Of a stretch of DNA of 64,000 bases, positions 1 to 6,797 are shown piece after piece (positions within the stretch are counted from its first letter, which is position 1; the number at the start of each line of letters is the position of its first letter). A program made the position numbers and the translations under genes. The notes below the pieces were generated by a model. The model worked only from the letters and a program-made list of their open reading frames with translations. It had not been told where the DNA came from and ran no database searches. The stretch is from Prevotella sp. UBA2444 (GTDB lineage: Bacteria; Bacteroidota; Bacteroidia; Bacteroidales; Bacteroidaceae). Location: the NCBI GenBank assembly GCA_002342665.1, contig DDQK01000007.1, positions 1 to 64,000 of the forward strand. The letters run 5' to 3'.

Positions 1-166
1 TATTTCAGGCTAAGACAGTCTGCACCAATCGTCGGGAGGAACAGAAAAGTGGGTCAGGACAGTCCCCCTGTGAGCCCTACTGTCCATCTTCCCAAAAAGG
101 AAGTTTCAGGTACAAATTCAATGCGAGAATCATTTCTTCGCGTGTCCAGAGGTCTGTCTGAGGCAT
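1..166 (-). pseudogene. Disrupted HNH-endonuclease gene, 5' part
   Basis: On the minus strand an ATG at 166, three bases after the PemK/MazF toxin stop, opens a frame beginning MPQTDLWTREEMILALNLYL and continuing KLPF. This matches my memory of the N-terminus of Bacteroidetes HNH endonucleases, which continue FGKMxSRNPEI. Here the frame breaks in the T-run at about 107-111 and stops soon after. Dropping one T restores FGKMDSR. About 65 bases of foreign-looking sequence (containing GGACAGT/ACTGTCC arms at 57-63 and 89-95) then separate SR from PEI. The gene therefore looks frameshifted and interrupted, and it runs off the window edge. No HNH motif is visible in this fragment. Confidence 0.5.
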
Positions 167-169
167 ATC

Positions 170-508
170 TTAGAATATCGTTTCAATAACTTTGTCTACA
201 ATCTCGTTGAAATACTTCTCCTTGATAGTGCCAAGGCGACGCAGCACGCCACTCTCAACATCTGCCGCAACGAGTTGACACTTCACCCAACTGGGCTTTT
301 CCAGCTTGAACGACAGCATCTCGTCGGTGAGAGGATAGGAATACTGGCGGCTATAGGCGAAATCCTTCGATGAAATCATGACCAGATAGACGAACCCCTC
401 ATTCGCTTGCAGGTCGTCATTAGACACGATGATGGCCGGATGCACCTTAAAACCTTCGCCCGGTATCGGGAAGTCTATCTCTACTACGTCTCTCTGATGA
501 TATCTCAT
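170..508 (-). CDS. PemK/MazF-family toxin (putative endoribonuclease)
   Basis: This 112-residue protein has the opening typical of the family: MRYHQRDVVEIDFP, then HPAIIVSND, then VYLVMISSKDF. In PemK/MazF proteins this region forms the small beta-barrel that cleaves mRNA. Its start overlaps the stop of the upstream antitoxin candidate by four bases, which indicates translational coupling. The divergence of the family makes the exact target unknown. A type II toxin-antitoxin role is well supported by size, pairing and sequence, although loss of activity cannot be excluded. Confidence 0.8.
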   Translation of the reverse strand: MRYHQRDVVEIDFPIPGEGFKVHPAIIVSNDDLQANEGFVYLVMISSKDFAYSRQYSYPLTDEMLSFKLEKPSWVKCQLVAADVESGVLRRLGTIKEKYFNEIVDKVIETIF

Positions 509-714
509 AGGTGCTTGGCGAATGCTTTCGCAGCTAAGATCTTCGAACCATAAAGGAATTCCTCCACCTCCTTGCGGTGTGCCTCCTTCTCGGCAGCATC
601 CGCAACTTCTACAGGCTCGTCCAGCTTTGTGAACAGGCCTGTAGCCAACAGTGCCGCCAGCTTACGGCGAGCCAGCGCATTGTTCTCATTGTATGACAGC
701 GTTACGTTACACAT
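505..714 (-). CDS. Antitoxin paired with PemK/MazF toxin
   Basis: A 69-residue protein lies directly upstream of the toxin and overlaps it by four bases. It starts MCNVTLSYNENNALARRKL, so the N-terminal half (strand followed by helices) could form a DNA-binding or dimerisation part. The acidic middle (LDEPVEVADAAEKEAH) and helical tail could wrap the toxin. I recognise no named antitoxin family. The call rests on pairing, gene order and size. A shorter open frame at 702-800 overlaps its start. Confidence 0.6.
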   Translation of the reverse strand: MCNVTLSYNENNALARRKLAALLATGLFTKLDEPVEVADAAEKEAHRKEVEEFLYGSKILAAKAFAKHL

Positions 715-800
715 ATCTTTATCGTATTCAAGCCATCTTCGCCCACTTCCTCGGGAAAGTCGGACATCCTTGGCTCCTCGTTTATCTTCGATTCTTTCAT
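702..800 (-). CDS. Possible 32-codon ORF ahead of the antitoxin
   Basis: The first ATG after the minus-strand promoter at 809-840 is at 800. It opens a 32-codon frame (MKESKINEEPRMSDFPEEVG...) that ends inside the first codons of the antitoxin. The peptide is acidic and resembles nothing I know. It could be a leader whose translation couples to the antitoxin, the true N-terminal part of an antitoxin split by a frameshift, or chance. The position right after the promoter is the only support. Confidence 0.3.
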   Translation of the reverse strand: MKESKINEEPRMSDFPEEVGEDGLNTIKICVT

Positions 801-808
801 TTCACTGG

Positions 809-840
809 CAAAGATACGGCAAAATTCTGAATCCTCCAAA
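809..840 (-). promoter_or_regulatory. Promoter of the PemK/MazF-type module
   Basis: Read on the minus strand, TTTG (840-837), 20 bases, then TATCTTTG (816-809) is a perfect Bacteroidetes-type promoter. Transcription would start near 803, just ahead of the 32-codon ORF, the antitoxin and the toxin. Confidence 0.7.
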
Positions 841-981
841 TTTTAGCGCAAAAAAACACATTGGGGGGCTTCTGTACATGCAGGGTACGGTCCCCCATGC
901 GACAGATATGGCGCACGGATGGCGATTTGTCGCAGATTCCGGGGCGTGCCGCAATAAGCATCGGGCTTTTCGCTGAAAATA

Positions 982-1013
982 TTTGGGCGGGAGCGGAATC
1001 CGCCGTAACTTTG
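982..1013 (+). promoter_or_regulatory. Promoter with no clear gene behind it
   Basis: TTTG (982-985), 20 bases, then TAACTTTG (1006-1013) matches the Bacteroidetes consensus. The next supported gene starts at 1202 and has its own promoter at 1145-1175. The 715-1201 gap otherwise holds no gene I can support apart from the small ORF at 702-800. The promoter may give a long leader to the PIN module or a small RNA. Confidence 0.5.
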
Positions 1014-1144
1014 CATCGGAAATCAGGGAAAGTCATTCATACGATTCATACATAAAGGTTATTGGTTAGAGACACACAAAGAACCGTCATGAGCCATATT
1101 TTGTATCAACTCTAAATCCTATTTCAAATTATTGGGGATTATTA

Positions 1145-1175
1145 TTTGTTTATATTGAAATTTTGCTTATCTTTG
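1145..1175 (+). promoter_or_regulatory. Promoter of the PIN-toxin module
   Basis: TTTG (1145-1148), 19 bases, then TATCTTTG (1168-1175) lies 26 bases before the antitoxin start at 1202. Confidence 0.7.
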
Positions 1176-1201
1176 CAGCGTGAAATAAAAAAGATAAAGT
1201 T

Positions 1202-1471
1202 ATGAGTACGACTGCATTGAATAACTTATTGACCTACATAAAGGGATTGTCTCTTTCATATAACGACCGCCAGTGGCTGGCAGAACATCTTGTCGAGCCA
1301 GAAGAGATGGAGCGTATAGTAGAACGGAAGAGGAACGAACAGTTCGTCCGCGATATGAGGGCATTGCAGTATGAAGGACAGCCCACAGCCGAGGAAATGA
1401 AACGATTGATTCGCGAAAGTCATTATTTCGATAACAACAAATTAGGTTCCCATTATGCCTGTGAAGACTAA
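1202..1471 (+). CDS. Antitoxin of a VapBC-type module
   Basis: This 89-residue protein starts MSTTALNNLLTYIKGLSLSYNDRQWLAEHL. The motif of a helix followed by LSxNDRQWLAEHL is one I associate with short Bacteroidetes antitoxins encoded before PIN-domain toxins. A charged helix (residues about 37-70) follows. It overlaps the PIN gene by 17 bases, so the two are translationally coupled. It would neutralise the toxin and probably repress the promoter at 1145-1175, as other antitoxins do. I did not identify a named DNA-binding fold. Confidence 0.75.
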   Translation: MSTTALNNLLTYIKGLSLSYNDRQWLAEHLVEPEEMERIVERKRNEQFVRDMRALQYEGQPTAEEMKRLIRESHYFDNNKLGSHYACED

Positions 1472-1883
1472 GCAATATCTCCTTGATACCAACATTCTGA
1501 TTGATATTCTCAATGGCAATCCTGCAGTCATGGAGAGGTTGGCTCATGTCGGCACGCAAAAATGTTGCATGTCTGCCATTTCTCTTCATGAACTTTATTA
1601 TGGTGCTCAGATTGCCAGAGAAAAGAAAGAGGAATACTTCATTAGGGAAATGAACAAAATATCCAGACTGCTTGAAGATATTGACGTGCATCCACTTGCA
1701 GCTGACGGTAGAGACTATGCAGAAATCAAACATATGCTTAAGGAACAAGGGAATATGATTGACGAATTTGACATTGTCATTGCCGGACAGGCTATCAGCG
1801 AGGGCCTGACTGTAGTCACTGACAATATCAAGCACTTCAATAGAATTTCCGGATTGAAAACTGAAAACTGGATGGAGCGATAA
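1455..1883 (+). CDS. PIN-domain ribonuclease toxin, VapC type
   Basis: The 142-residue length is normal for VapC. The four acidic residues that bind the catalytic metal can all be seen: D11 in YLLDTNILID, E46 in SLHELYYG, D106 (with D103) in MIDEFDIVIAG, and D123 in VVTDNIKHF. The family cleaves tRNA or rRNA and so arrests translation when its antitoxin is lost. The gene overlaps its antitoxin and is followed by a repeat-rich gap. With all catalytic residues present it is probably active. Confidence 0.88.
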   Translation: MPVKTKQYLLDTNILIDILNGNPAVMERLAHVGTQKCCMSAISLHELYYGAQIAREKKEEYFIREMNKISRLLEDIDVHPLAADGRDYAEIKHMLKEQGNMIDEFDIVIAGQAISEGLTVVTDNIKHFNRISGLKTENWMER

Positions 1884-2052
1884 AAGATCACAATGTATCT
1901 CTTCCTCACTACGAAAATAGGTAAATGTCTACTTTCTTACTTTCCTACTTTTCTACTTTCATCATCGGAAAATCGGAAATAATTTTACGTACGACAACTA
2001 TTCCGGCAGGCCAGAAAACATGCCTCCGAGCCCCCTCTGGGCAAACTAAGAC

Positions 2053-2113
2053 TTTGCTCCGAGGAAAGTCGGACTTTCCCCGGAGCAAACCTCCACTTTC
2101 CTCGGAGGAAAGT
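2053..2113. repeat. Two nested strong palindromes
   Basis: The arms TTTGCTCCG (2053-2061) and CGGAGCAAA (2081-2089) enclose GGAAAGTC and GACTTTCC around a single central G, with one A/C mismatch. The result is a 37-bp near-perfect palindrome. Five bases later ACTTTCCTC (2095-2103), G and GAGGAAAGT (2105-2113) form another that uses the same GGAAAGT core. They lie between two genes whose 3' ends face each other, so they may terminate transcription from both sides. No T-run follows, and a mobile-element remnant is an alternative. Confidence 0.7.
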
Positions 2114-2214
2114 CAGAGCCCCCGTTTCAGGGCGTTTCAGGCATGATGCAAACGGAACACCATGTATTTGATATTTGTTTACAAATCACCCATTTACAAC
2201 TTGGGGGCAGGCCC

Positions 2215-2350
2215 AAGAATTTCAACTTTGGACCTGACCCCAGGTGATAAGAATTTCAACTTTGGACCTGACCCCAGGTGAAAAGGATTTCAACTTTGGA
2301 CCTGACCCCAGGTGACAAGGATTTCAACTTTGGACCTGGCCCCAGGTGAT
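2215..2350. repeat. Four tandem 34-bp repeats with internal hairpin
   Basis: Four units of exactly 34 bp run up to the stop codon of the protease gene. Each holds the core TTTCAACTTTGGACCTG and the arms ACCTG/CAGGT around a four-base loop. Differences are few: the short linker (gataag, gaaaag, gacaag) and one base in the last unit. There are no spacers, so it is not a CRISPR. On the minus strand the units follow the protease gene, so they would form four small stem-loops in its mRNA tail. The remaining part of the 1884-2351 gap holds only the palindromes at 2053-2113. Confidence 0.85.
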
Positions 2351-2351
2351 A

Positions 2352-4649
2352 CTACAGGCGGATGAGGGTGGAGCCGAGCTTGCCGAGCTGCACGGCATAG
2401 ACGCCCTTCTGGAGGCCTGCGAGGCTGACGCTGCCAGCCAGGACGGTGGTCTGGCGAACGATGGCACCTGACAGGTTGTAGAGCGTAACGGCTGTACCGT
2501 CTTCTGCTCCCTCTGCTATCAGCTGACCGTCTTCAACGCGGAAGGTGATGCCCGCCGGCTGCTTCTGACTGAGACCCTGGATGCCGGTGTCGAGGCCGAG
2601 CACGTAGAGCAGTCCCTTGTAGGCATTGATCTTGCCAGCTCCGAAACGGTGCGGGGCAGCCTTGGTGAATTCATCCGTGTCGCAGCTGTGGCTGAAGATG
2701 TCCTTAATGTCGGCATTGGTAAGCGTCCTGCCCTTGTCGGCAGCAGCCTGCACCCAGAGGGCCACGATGCCTGCGGCAGTGGGCGTAGCCATCGACGTGC
2801 CGTCGGCCACGCCCCAGTAGTACGCCCAGTCTTCACTCTGGCCTTTGAACTGGCGGGGAAACTTCCCCAGGGCAGAAATGGTTTCATTTATCAAGTCAGA
2901 ATCTGTCATCATCGAGTTGATGGCTGCGCTGATTCTTGTTCCTGGCGTACAGGCGTCGGGGAACTTATGCCCGGCATAGTCGACACCCCAGCTGGAGAAT
3001 CCTGCAATATCGCCAACTATAAAGGGGGCTGACTGGATGTCTGCACCATTCCCAAGGAGGTCGAGATACTTGTTGTTGGCCGCCCAGGCTCCGATGGATA
3101 CTGCATCTCCCGTCGTGCCGAAGTCGCCCATCGATACGGTGGCAGATCCCTCTGTGTAGCCTTCGGCCTTGATATATCCGGGATCGGAGCCATCTGACCA
3201 TGAGAACGACTCGCAACCCTCCTCGGGAGTAAAGTGCAGGACGAATCGATAGGTCTTTTTCTTCATGGGTGTCTTGTCTGTGAAGAACATTCCTCTTATA
3301 TAATCGCGGTTGTCGCCTTTGGTGTCTTTGCCTGTACCGGAGGCCAGCACAACCCAAACCTCTCCCTCGAAATAGGGCTGCAGATCGTCATAAAGTTTCT
3401 TTGCCGTTGCGCTCTCTTTACCTGATAGCGGAGCCTTCAGTTTCAGGCTGATGGCTATCTTGTCTAATGACGAGAGGGGGTCTGAAAGGTAGACCTCTTT
3501 CTTCTGGTCCGTGTCATAGACACCTAACCTCAAGGTGACAGGCTTCTGGGTTACGAAGAAATTATATGATTCTGATCCGTATTCTGTGCTTTTGATCATC
3601 AGTTTCAGCGTCTCACCGCCTTTCACAGTCTTATGGACATGAATGGAGTCACCGCCCTCGTTACTGGCACAGACGATAGCAAGGTTGCCCTCCTGGCAGA
3701 AGTTCTTCAACATCTGGGCTGAAGCACTCGTACCGTCGTGGAAGCCATCATGAGAGTTCTCGCTCCAGCTGAACACCACTGGCTTCTTCTGGGCCTTGGC
3801 ATATTCAGAGATATACTTAAGGGCGAGTGATTGAGCCAGATTGCCCGCTGCCTTTTCACCGTACTTTTTATCCATGATACTGTCGGTTTCGCCATTTAGC
3901 AGGATGAGGTCTGCCTTGGGAGCCATACCGCCGAGGGGCTTGCCAGTGAGGCCGGTCACACTTGCTATATGGCTGCCGGCAGCGCAGGAAGCACAGTGGG
4001 TACCGTGCTTACCGCTTTCCTTCAGCAGCAGCGTGTCGAGGATCATTTCCGGCTTGTCGAAGAGCGACCCCTCAGCCTCCCTGCCATCGATAGTGGCCTT
4101 GTTGCTGCCTTTGACAGTCATGCCAGGATAATAGACGGATTTGATGCGAAGGTTGTTGTTTTCATCCTTGAATGCTGGGTGGGTGAAATCAAAGCCTCCA
4201 TCAATCAAGGCAATGATAACACCCTCGCCCGTATAGGCCTGTGGCAGGTTGACACCGCTGCCGTCGAGCACCTCGTCGACATGTGAGACAGCACGGGAGT
4301 GATCGGTACGACTGGTCGGCTTTGACAATCTCTCCACCAGGTCTACCCCCTCTGCGGCAGCCACCTGCTCAAGGATGTCGCCTGTGAGGGCCACGGTCAT
4401 CTGGTTGCCCAGCGTCACTTTCACTTCTGCTCCCAGGGCCTCTATGCGGCTGGCCACGTCGGAGGGCTGTGCGCCCGGCTTCAGTCGCAGGGTCACGATG
4501 GTTTGCCGGGCAGCCTCGGCACTACGGGTCTTCGCAGCAGTCTTGTAACTCTCAAGATAGGCGTTCACCTCTGGTGAGAGATTCGACTGTGCCTGTGCGC
4601 TCATGAAGGCACAGGCGGTAAAAATAGTAGCAATGATTTTCTTCATCAT
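2352..4649 (-). CDS. Secreted subtilisin-like serine protease (S8)
   Basis: I start this 765-residue protein at the MMKK codon at 4649, because the reading frame further upstream lies over the promoter. A signal peptide ends at about residue 20 (SAQAQ). An inhibitor-like N-terminal region (about 20-125) precedes the S8 catalytic domain, whose triad is D150 (ALIDGGFD), H215 (HGTHCAS) and S619 (DGTSMATP). A long insert separates His and Ser, as in other Bacteroidetes S8 proteases. The last 70 or so residues (LYNLSGAIVRQ... GVYAVQLG) look like a type IX secretion sorting domain. It probably degrades protein outside the cell or on its surface. Its neighbours suggest no operon. Confidence 0.88.
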   Translation of the reverse strand: MMKKIIATIFTACAFMSAQAQSNLSPEVNAYLESYKTAAKTRSAEAARQTIVTLRLKPGAQPSDVASRIEALGAEVKVTLGNQMTVALTGDILEQVAAAEGVDLVERLSKPTSRTDHSRAVSHVDEVLDGSGVNLPQAYTGEGVIIALIDGGFDFTHPAFKDENNNLRIKSVYYPGMTVKGSNKATIDGREAEGSLFDKPEMILDTLLLKESGKHGTHCASCAAGSHIASVTGLTGKPLGGMAPKADLILLNGETDSIMDKKYGEKAAGNLAQSLALKYISEYAKAQKKPVVFSWSENSHDGFHDGTSASAQMLKNFCQEGNLAIVCASNEGGDSIHVHKTVKGGETLKLMIKSTEYGSESYNFFVTQKPVTLRLGVYDTDQKKEVYLSDPLSSLDKIAISLKLKAPLSGKESATAKKLYDDLQPYFEGEVWVVLASGTGKDTKGDNRDYIRGMFFTDKTPMKKKTYRFVLHFTPEEGCESFSWSDGSDPGYIKAEGYTEGSATVSMGDFGTTGDAVSIGAWAANNKYLDLLGNGADIQSAPFIVGDIAGFSSWGVDYAGHKFPDACTPGTRISAAINSMMTDSDLINETISALGKFPRQFKGQSEDWAYYWGVADGTSMATPTAAGIVALWVQAAADKGRTLTNADIKDIFSHSCDTDEFTKAAPHRFGAGKINAYKGLLYVLGLDTGIQGLSQKQPAGITFRVEDGQLIAEGAEDGTAVTLYNLSGAIVRQTTVLAGSVSLAGLQKGVYAVQLGKLGSTLIRL

Positions 4650-4677
4650 TTTATATAGTTTGAATGTTATCAAGGTG

Positions 4678-4709
4678 CAAATATAAGCATTTCTCCGCAT
4701 CCGTCCAAG
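4678..4709 (-). promoter_or_regulatory. Promoter of the S8 protease
   Basis: On the minus strand CTTG (4709-4706), 20 bases, then TATATTTG (4685-4678). The -33 box has one mismatch. It fixes the protease start downstream, at 4649 or 4646. Confidence 0.6.
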
Positions 4710-4839
4710 AGATTTGCCGATTTTCTGCCGAAAGTGATGGCGTTTTGGGAAAAAACGCCCCAGTTGTCGAAAATATGTAGCGCATAAACACCGCTCCTCT
4801 ATGATTAACCAAAATTAACTACATTTTTCTTGTGATATA

Positions 4840-4871
4840 TTTGGTCGTCTCAAGAATTATTTGTACCTTTG
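4840..4871 (+). promoter_or_regulatory. Promoter of the HU-like gene
   Basis: TTTG (4840-4843), 20 bases, TACCTTTG (4864-4871). The mRNA leader before the ATG at 4955 would be about 75 bases. With the protease promoter it fills the divergent 4650-4954 gap, where I see nothing else. Confidence 0.7.
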
Positions 4872-4954
4872 TAACATCATAGAAAAGGCGGGAGCCAGTC
4901 ACCCGAAGCAGCTGCTGGCATAGTAATTTAGTACCATCAAAAACATTTAAAGAA

Positions 4955-5503
4955 ATGGCAAAAGAGAACATTGCATTTCCGGTGAATCTGCGACAGAACC
5001 AGAATTCATCCTCGTCGGCCTACTCGAAGTATTTCGCCGAACCCGACACCAAGGAGCCCCTGAACCTGAAGGGCTTCGCCAAGCACATCTCCGACCACGG
5101 AAAGCTGGTGACCTACGACCTGGCCCAGCTGGTGCTGCTGAACATCGTGAGCTGCCTGAAGGAGCTCATCACCCAGGGCCAGCCCGTGAAGCTCGACGGC
5201 TTCGGCACGTTCACGCCGACCATCGAGAACGACGGCAAAAAGGCCAAGTCGACCGTTGAGGAGACGCTCGCCATGGGCCTCGACGAGCTGGTGGAGGGCA
5301 TCCACCTGCGCTTCATCCCGGAGAACTCGAAGGGCGAGGAGCTTACCTCGCGCGAGCTGAAGAAGGAGTGCGTGCTGCAGGCGGCCTACGTGGTCCGCTC
5401 GGTGAAGAAAACCGTCGACGGCAAGGAGGTGAAGTATCAGGAGAAGATACCCATCTCGAGCTACGCCGTGGCCACGGCTCCCGATGACACGCCGGAGCCT
5501 TAG
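4955..5503 (+). CDS. HU-family DNA-binding protein, long form
   Basis: The protein has 182 residues, about twice the classical HU. Residues about 35-115 carry the HU/IHF pattern: a helical dimer part (LVTYDLAQLVLLNIVSCLKELI), the turn KLDGFGTFTP and a following arm. Bacteroidetes have many such HU-related proteins with an extra N-terminal extension and a C-terminal tail; this one ends in a proline-rich tail (APDDTPEP). It should bind DNA and bend or compact it. It has its own promoter and terminator, so it forms a single-gene unit. Its codons are noticeably richer in G and C than those of its neighbours, perhaps a sign of strong expression. Confidence 0.85.
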   Translation: MAKENIAFPVNLRQNQNSSSSAYSKYFAEPDTKEPLNLKGFAKHISDHGKLVTYDLAQLVLLNIVSCLKELITQGQPVKLDGFGTFTPTIENDGKKAKSTVEETLAMGLDELVEGIHLRFIPENSKGEELTSRELKKECVLQAAYVVRSVKKTVDGKEVKYQEKIPISSYAVATAPDDTPEP

Positions 5504-5512
5504 AGCAATCGA

Positions 5513-5558
5513 AGAAGCCCCTGGAGGACGATGAGATCCTTCGGGGGCTTTTTATTTT
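5513..5558 (+). terminator. Rho-independent terminator after the HU-like gene
   Basis: AAGCCCC and GGGGCTT enclose a second arm pair (GGAGGA/TCCTTC) and are followed by TTTTTATTTT. It begins about ten bases after the stop. Confidence 0.85.
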
Positions 5559-5640
5559 GTGTCATTTGTGCTACGGCCTATGGAAGTCTCCTGCAAAAAT
5601 GGAATTTCATCTGTTTTTGTTCAAAAAGGAAACGGAAATG

Positions 5641-5672
5641 TTTGCTGATTCGAAAATTTCTCCGTATCTTTG
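5641..5672 (+). promoter_or_regulatory. Promoter of the double-glycine peptide operon
   Basis: TTTG (5641-5644), 20 bases, TATCTTTG (5665-5672), a perfect match. The ATG of the peptide follows at 5723. Confidence 0.75.
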
Positions 5673-5722
5673 CAGCGATAATACATTATTCTAATAAATA
5701 ACAATCTAAAATTTATAAGATT

Positions 5723-5833
5723 ATGAAACAGAATGAAGAGAACAGCCAGAAGGCTCAGGAGTTAAAGAAGGAAGATCTGGAGAATGTGAACGGTGGTGCT
5801 CGTAAGAGACCTAGGAAAAGATTTGAAGATTAA
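5723..5833 (+). CDS. Double-glycine leader peptide, 36 codons
   Basis: The peptide starts MKQNEENSQKAQ and continues LKKEDLENVNGGA. The stretch L-x2-E-x-L-x2-V-x-GG is the classic leader cut by C39 peptidases, and two genes further on such a peptidase is encoded. Cleavage after G25 would free ARKRPRKRFED, an 11-residue core with six Lys/Arg and a proline. It has no Cys, Ser or Thr, so lanthionine chemistry is not possible. The gene has its own promoter and is followed by a hairpin before the export genes. It resembles the GG-leader natural-product precursors of Bacteroidetes, but the core is unusually short. Whether it acts as a signal or an antimicrobial is unknown. Confidence 0.8.
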   Translation: MKQNEENSQKAQELKKEDLENVNGGARKRPRKRFED

Positions 5834-5896
5834 TAGTTTAGAGGTACTGATGTAGGCAAAGCATCTACCGCTGAGCCCCCCACTCACAAAGTGCCG

Positions 5897-5945
5897 TTCA
5901 CTTAGTGAAGTAAGCCCGCAGGCAAACAACTGCGGGCTGTTTCAC
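5897..5945 (+). promoter_or_regulatory. Hairpins between peptide and export genes
   Basis: TTCACT-T-AGTGAA (5897-5909) is followed by AGCCCGCAG (5913-5921) and CTGCGGGCT (5930-5938), a perfect nine-bp stem. Only a short TTT follows. I infer a leaky terminator that gives more peptide mRNA than transporter mRNA. I see no second promoter before 5957. Confidence 0.65.
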
Positions 5946-5956
5946 AACTATATTAT

Positions 5957-6793
5957 ATGTCAGAGATATTTAACGACGAAGCATTACAAGCTCTTGACGA
6001 CCAGAGCGAACTCAAGGAGATGCCGCGGGTGGTTTCTCCCAGACTCTGGCTGGTGCTCTCCACGCTGCTGTTGCTGTGCGGCGTGGCACTCTTCTGGTGT
6101 ATGTTTGGCAAGGTCAACTATACCGTCATGGCCCAAGCCGTTGTATTCCCGTTTGCAGAGGCCAAGGCGATTACGGTCCCATACGGGGGGACAGTCCATC
6201 ATGTGATAGCCACCAACGGCCAGGAGGTGACGGCCGGCACTCCCCTTGTCAGCGTCCGTTCGCAGTTGGCGACCACCACTCTGACGGCGCCAGAGTCGGG
6301 AGTGGTGCTGACCTCGAAGCCGGCAGAGAGCAAGTTTGAGCCTCGCGAGCCGGTGGCATGGATACTGCCCCAGGAGGCCCGGTTCCACGAGCGCGAAGTG
6401 CTAGCCTACGTGACATTCAAAGAACTCAGGAAGGTGAAGCTGGATGCCAAGGTGCAGCTGACGCCTGCCGACCTGGAGCGCGAGAAGTGGGGCTATGCCG
6501 TCGGCACCGTCAAGGGCATCGAGTCGTATCCCACCAACCGCAAGATGGTGGCACAGCGACTGAAGCTGGCCGAGCTGGCATCCATCATCCCAGCCGACGA
6601 CCCAGTCTATGAGGTGCGCATCGTGCTCGACCGTGATGCCGACGGGCTGATATGGAGCCGCAAGAAGAGCGAAGGCATGGCCGTCACCACGGGCATGCCC
6701 TGCAATGTGCAGATCATCTGGAACCGTAAGTACGTATGGGAAGTGCTGTTAGGGCGGGTAGAGAACACGTTGAATACATTGCGAGGCAAGTAG
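5957..6793 (+). CDS. HlyD-type secretion protein of an NHLM-like exporter
   Basis: This 278-residue protein has one membrane anchor (about 30-50, RLWLVLSTLLLLCGVALFW). A lipoyl-like/beta-barrel part follows (VTVPYGGTVHHVIATNGQEV type strand pattern near residue 75-120), then a C-terminal barrel. It lacks the long coiled-coil hairpin of classical HlyD. That fits the short membrane-fusion protein of NHLM bacteriocin export sets, which it resembles in gene order (fusion protein, then two ABC genes). It would join the inner-membrane ABC proteins to the periplasm. It is four bases from the next gene. Family naming is from memory; HlyD character is firm. Confidence 0.75.
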   Translation: MSEIFNDEALQALDDQSELKEMPRVVSPRLWLVLSTLLLLCGVALFWCMFGKVNYTVMAQAVVFPFAEAKAITVPYGGTVHHVIATNGQEVTAGTPLVSVRSQLATTTLTAPESGVVLTSKPAESKFEPREPVAWILPQEARFHEREVLAYVTFKELRKVKLDAKVQLTPADLEREKWGYAVGTVKGIESYPTNRKMVAQRLKLAELASIIPADDPVYEVRIVLDRDADGLIWSRKKSEGMAVTTGMPCNVQIIWNRKYVWEVLLGRVENTLNTLRGK

Positions 6794-6797
6794 GCTT

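Noticed and set aside
797..1055. Small overlapping frames between the toxin modules
   Set aside because: They overlap the divergent promoters and show no coding character.
1200..1835. 211-codon minus-strand frame across the PIN module
   Set aside because: Antisense to both antitoxin and toxin; PIN catalytic residues prove the plus strand.
1925..2146. 73-codon frame after the PIN toxin
   Set aside because: It covers the palindromes and has low-complexity sequence; no family match.
2215..2350. Tandem repeats as a CRISPR array
   Set aside because: Units follow each other without spacers, and no cas gene is near.
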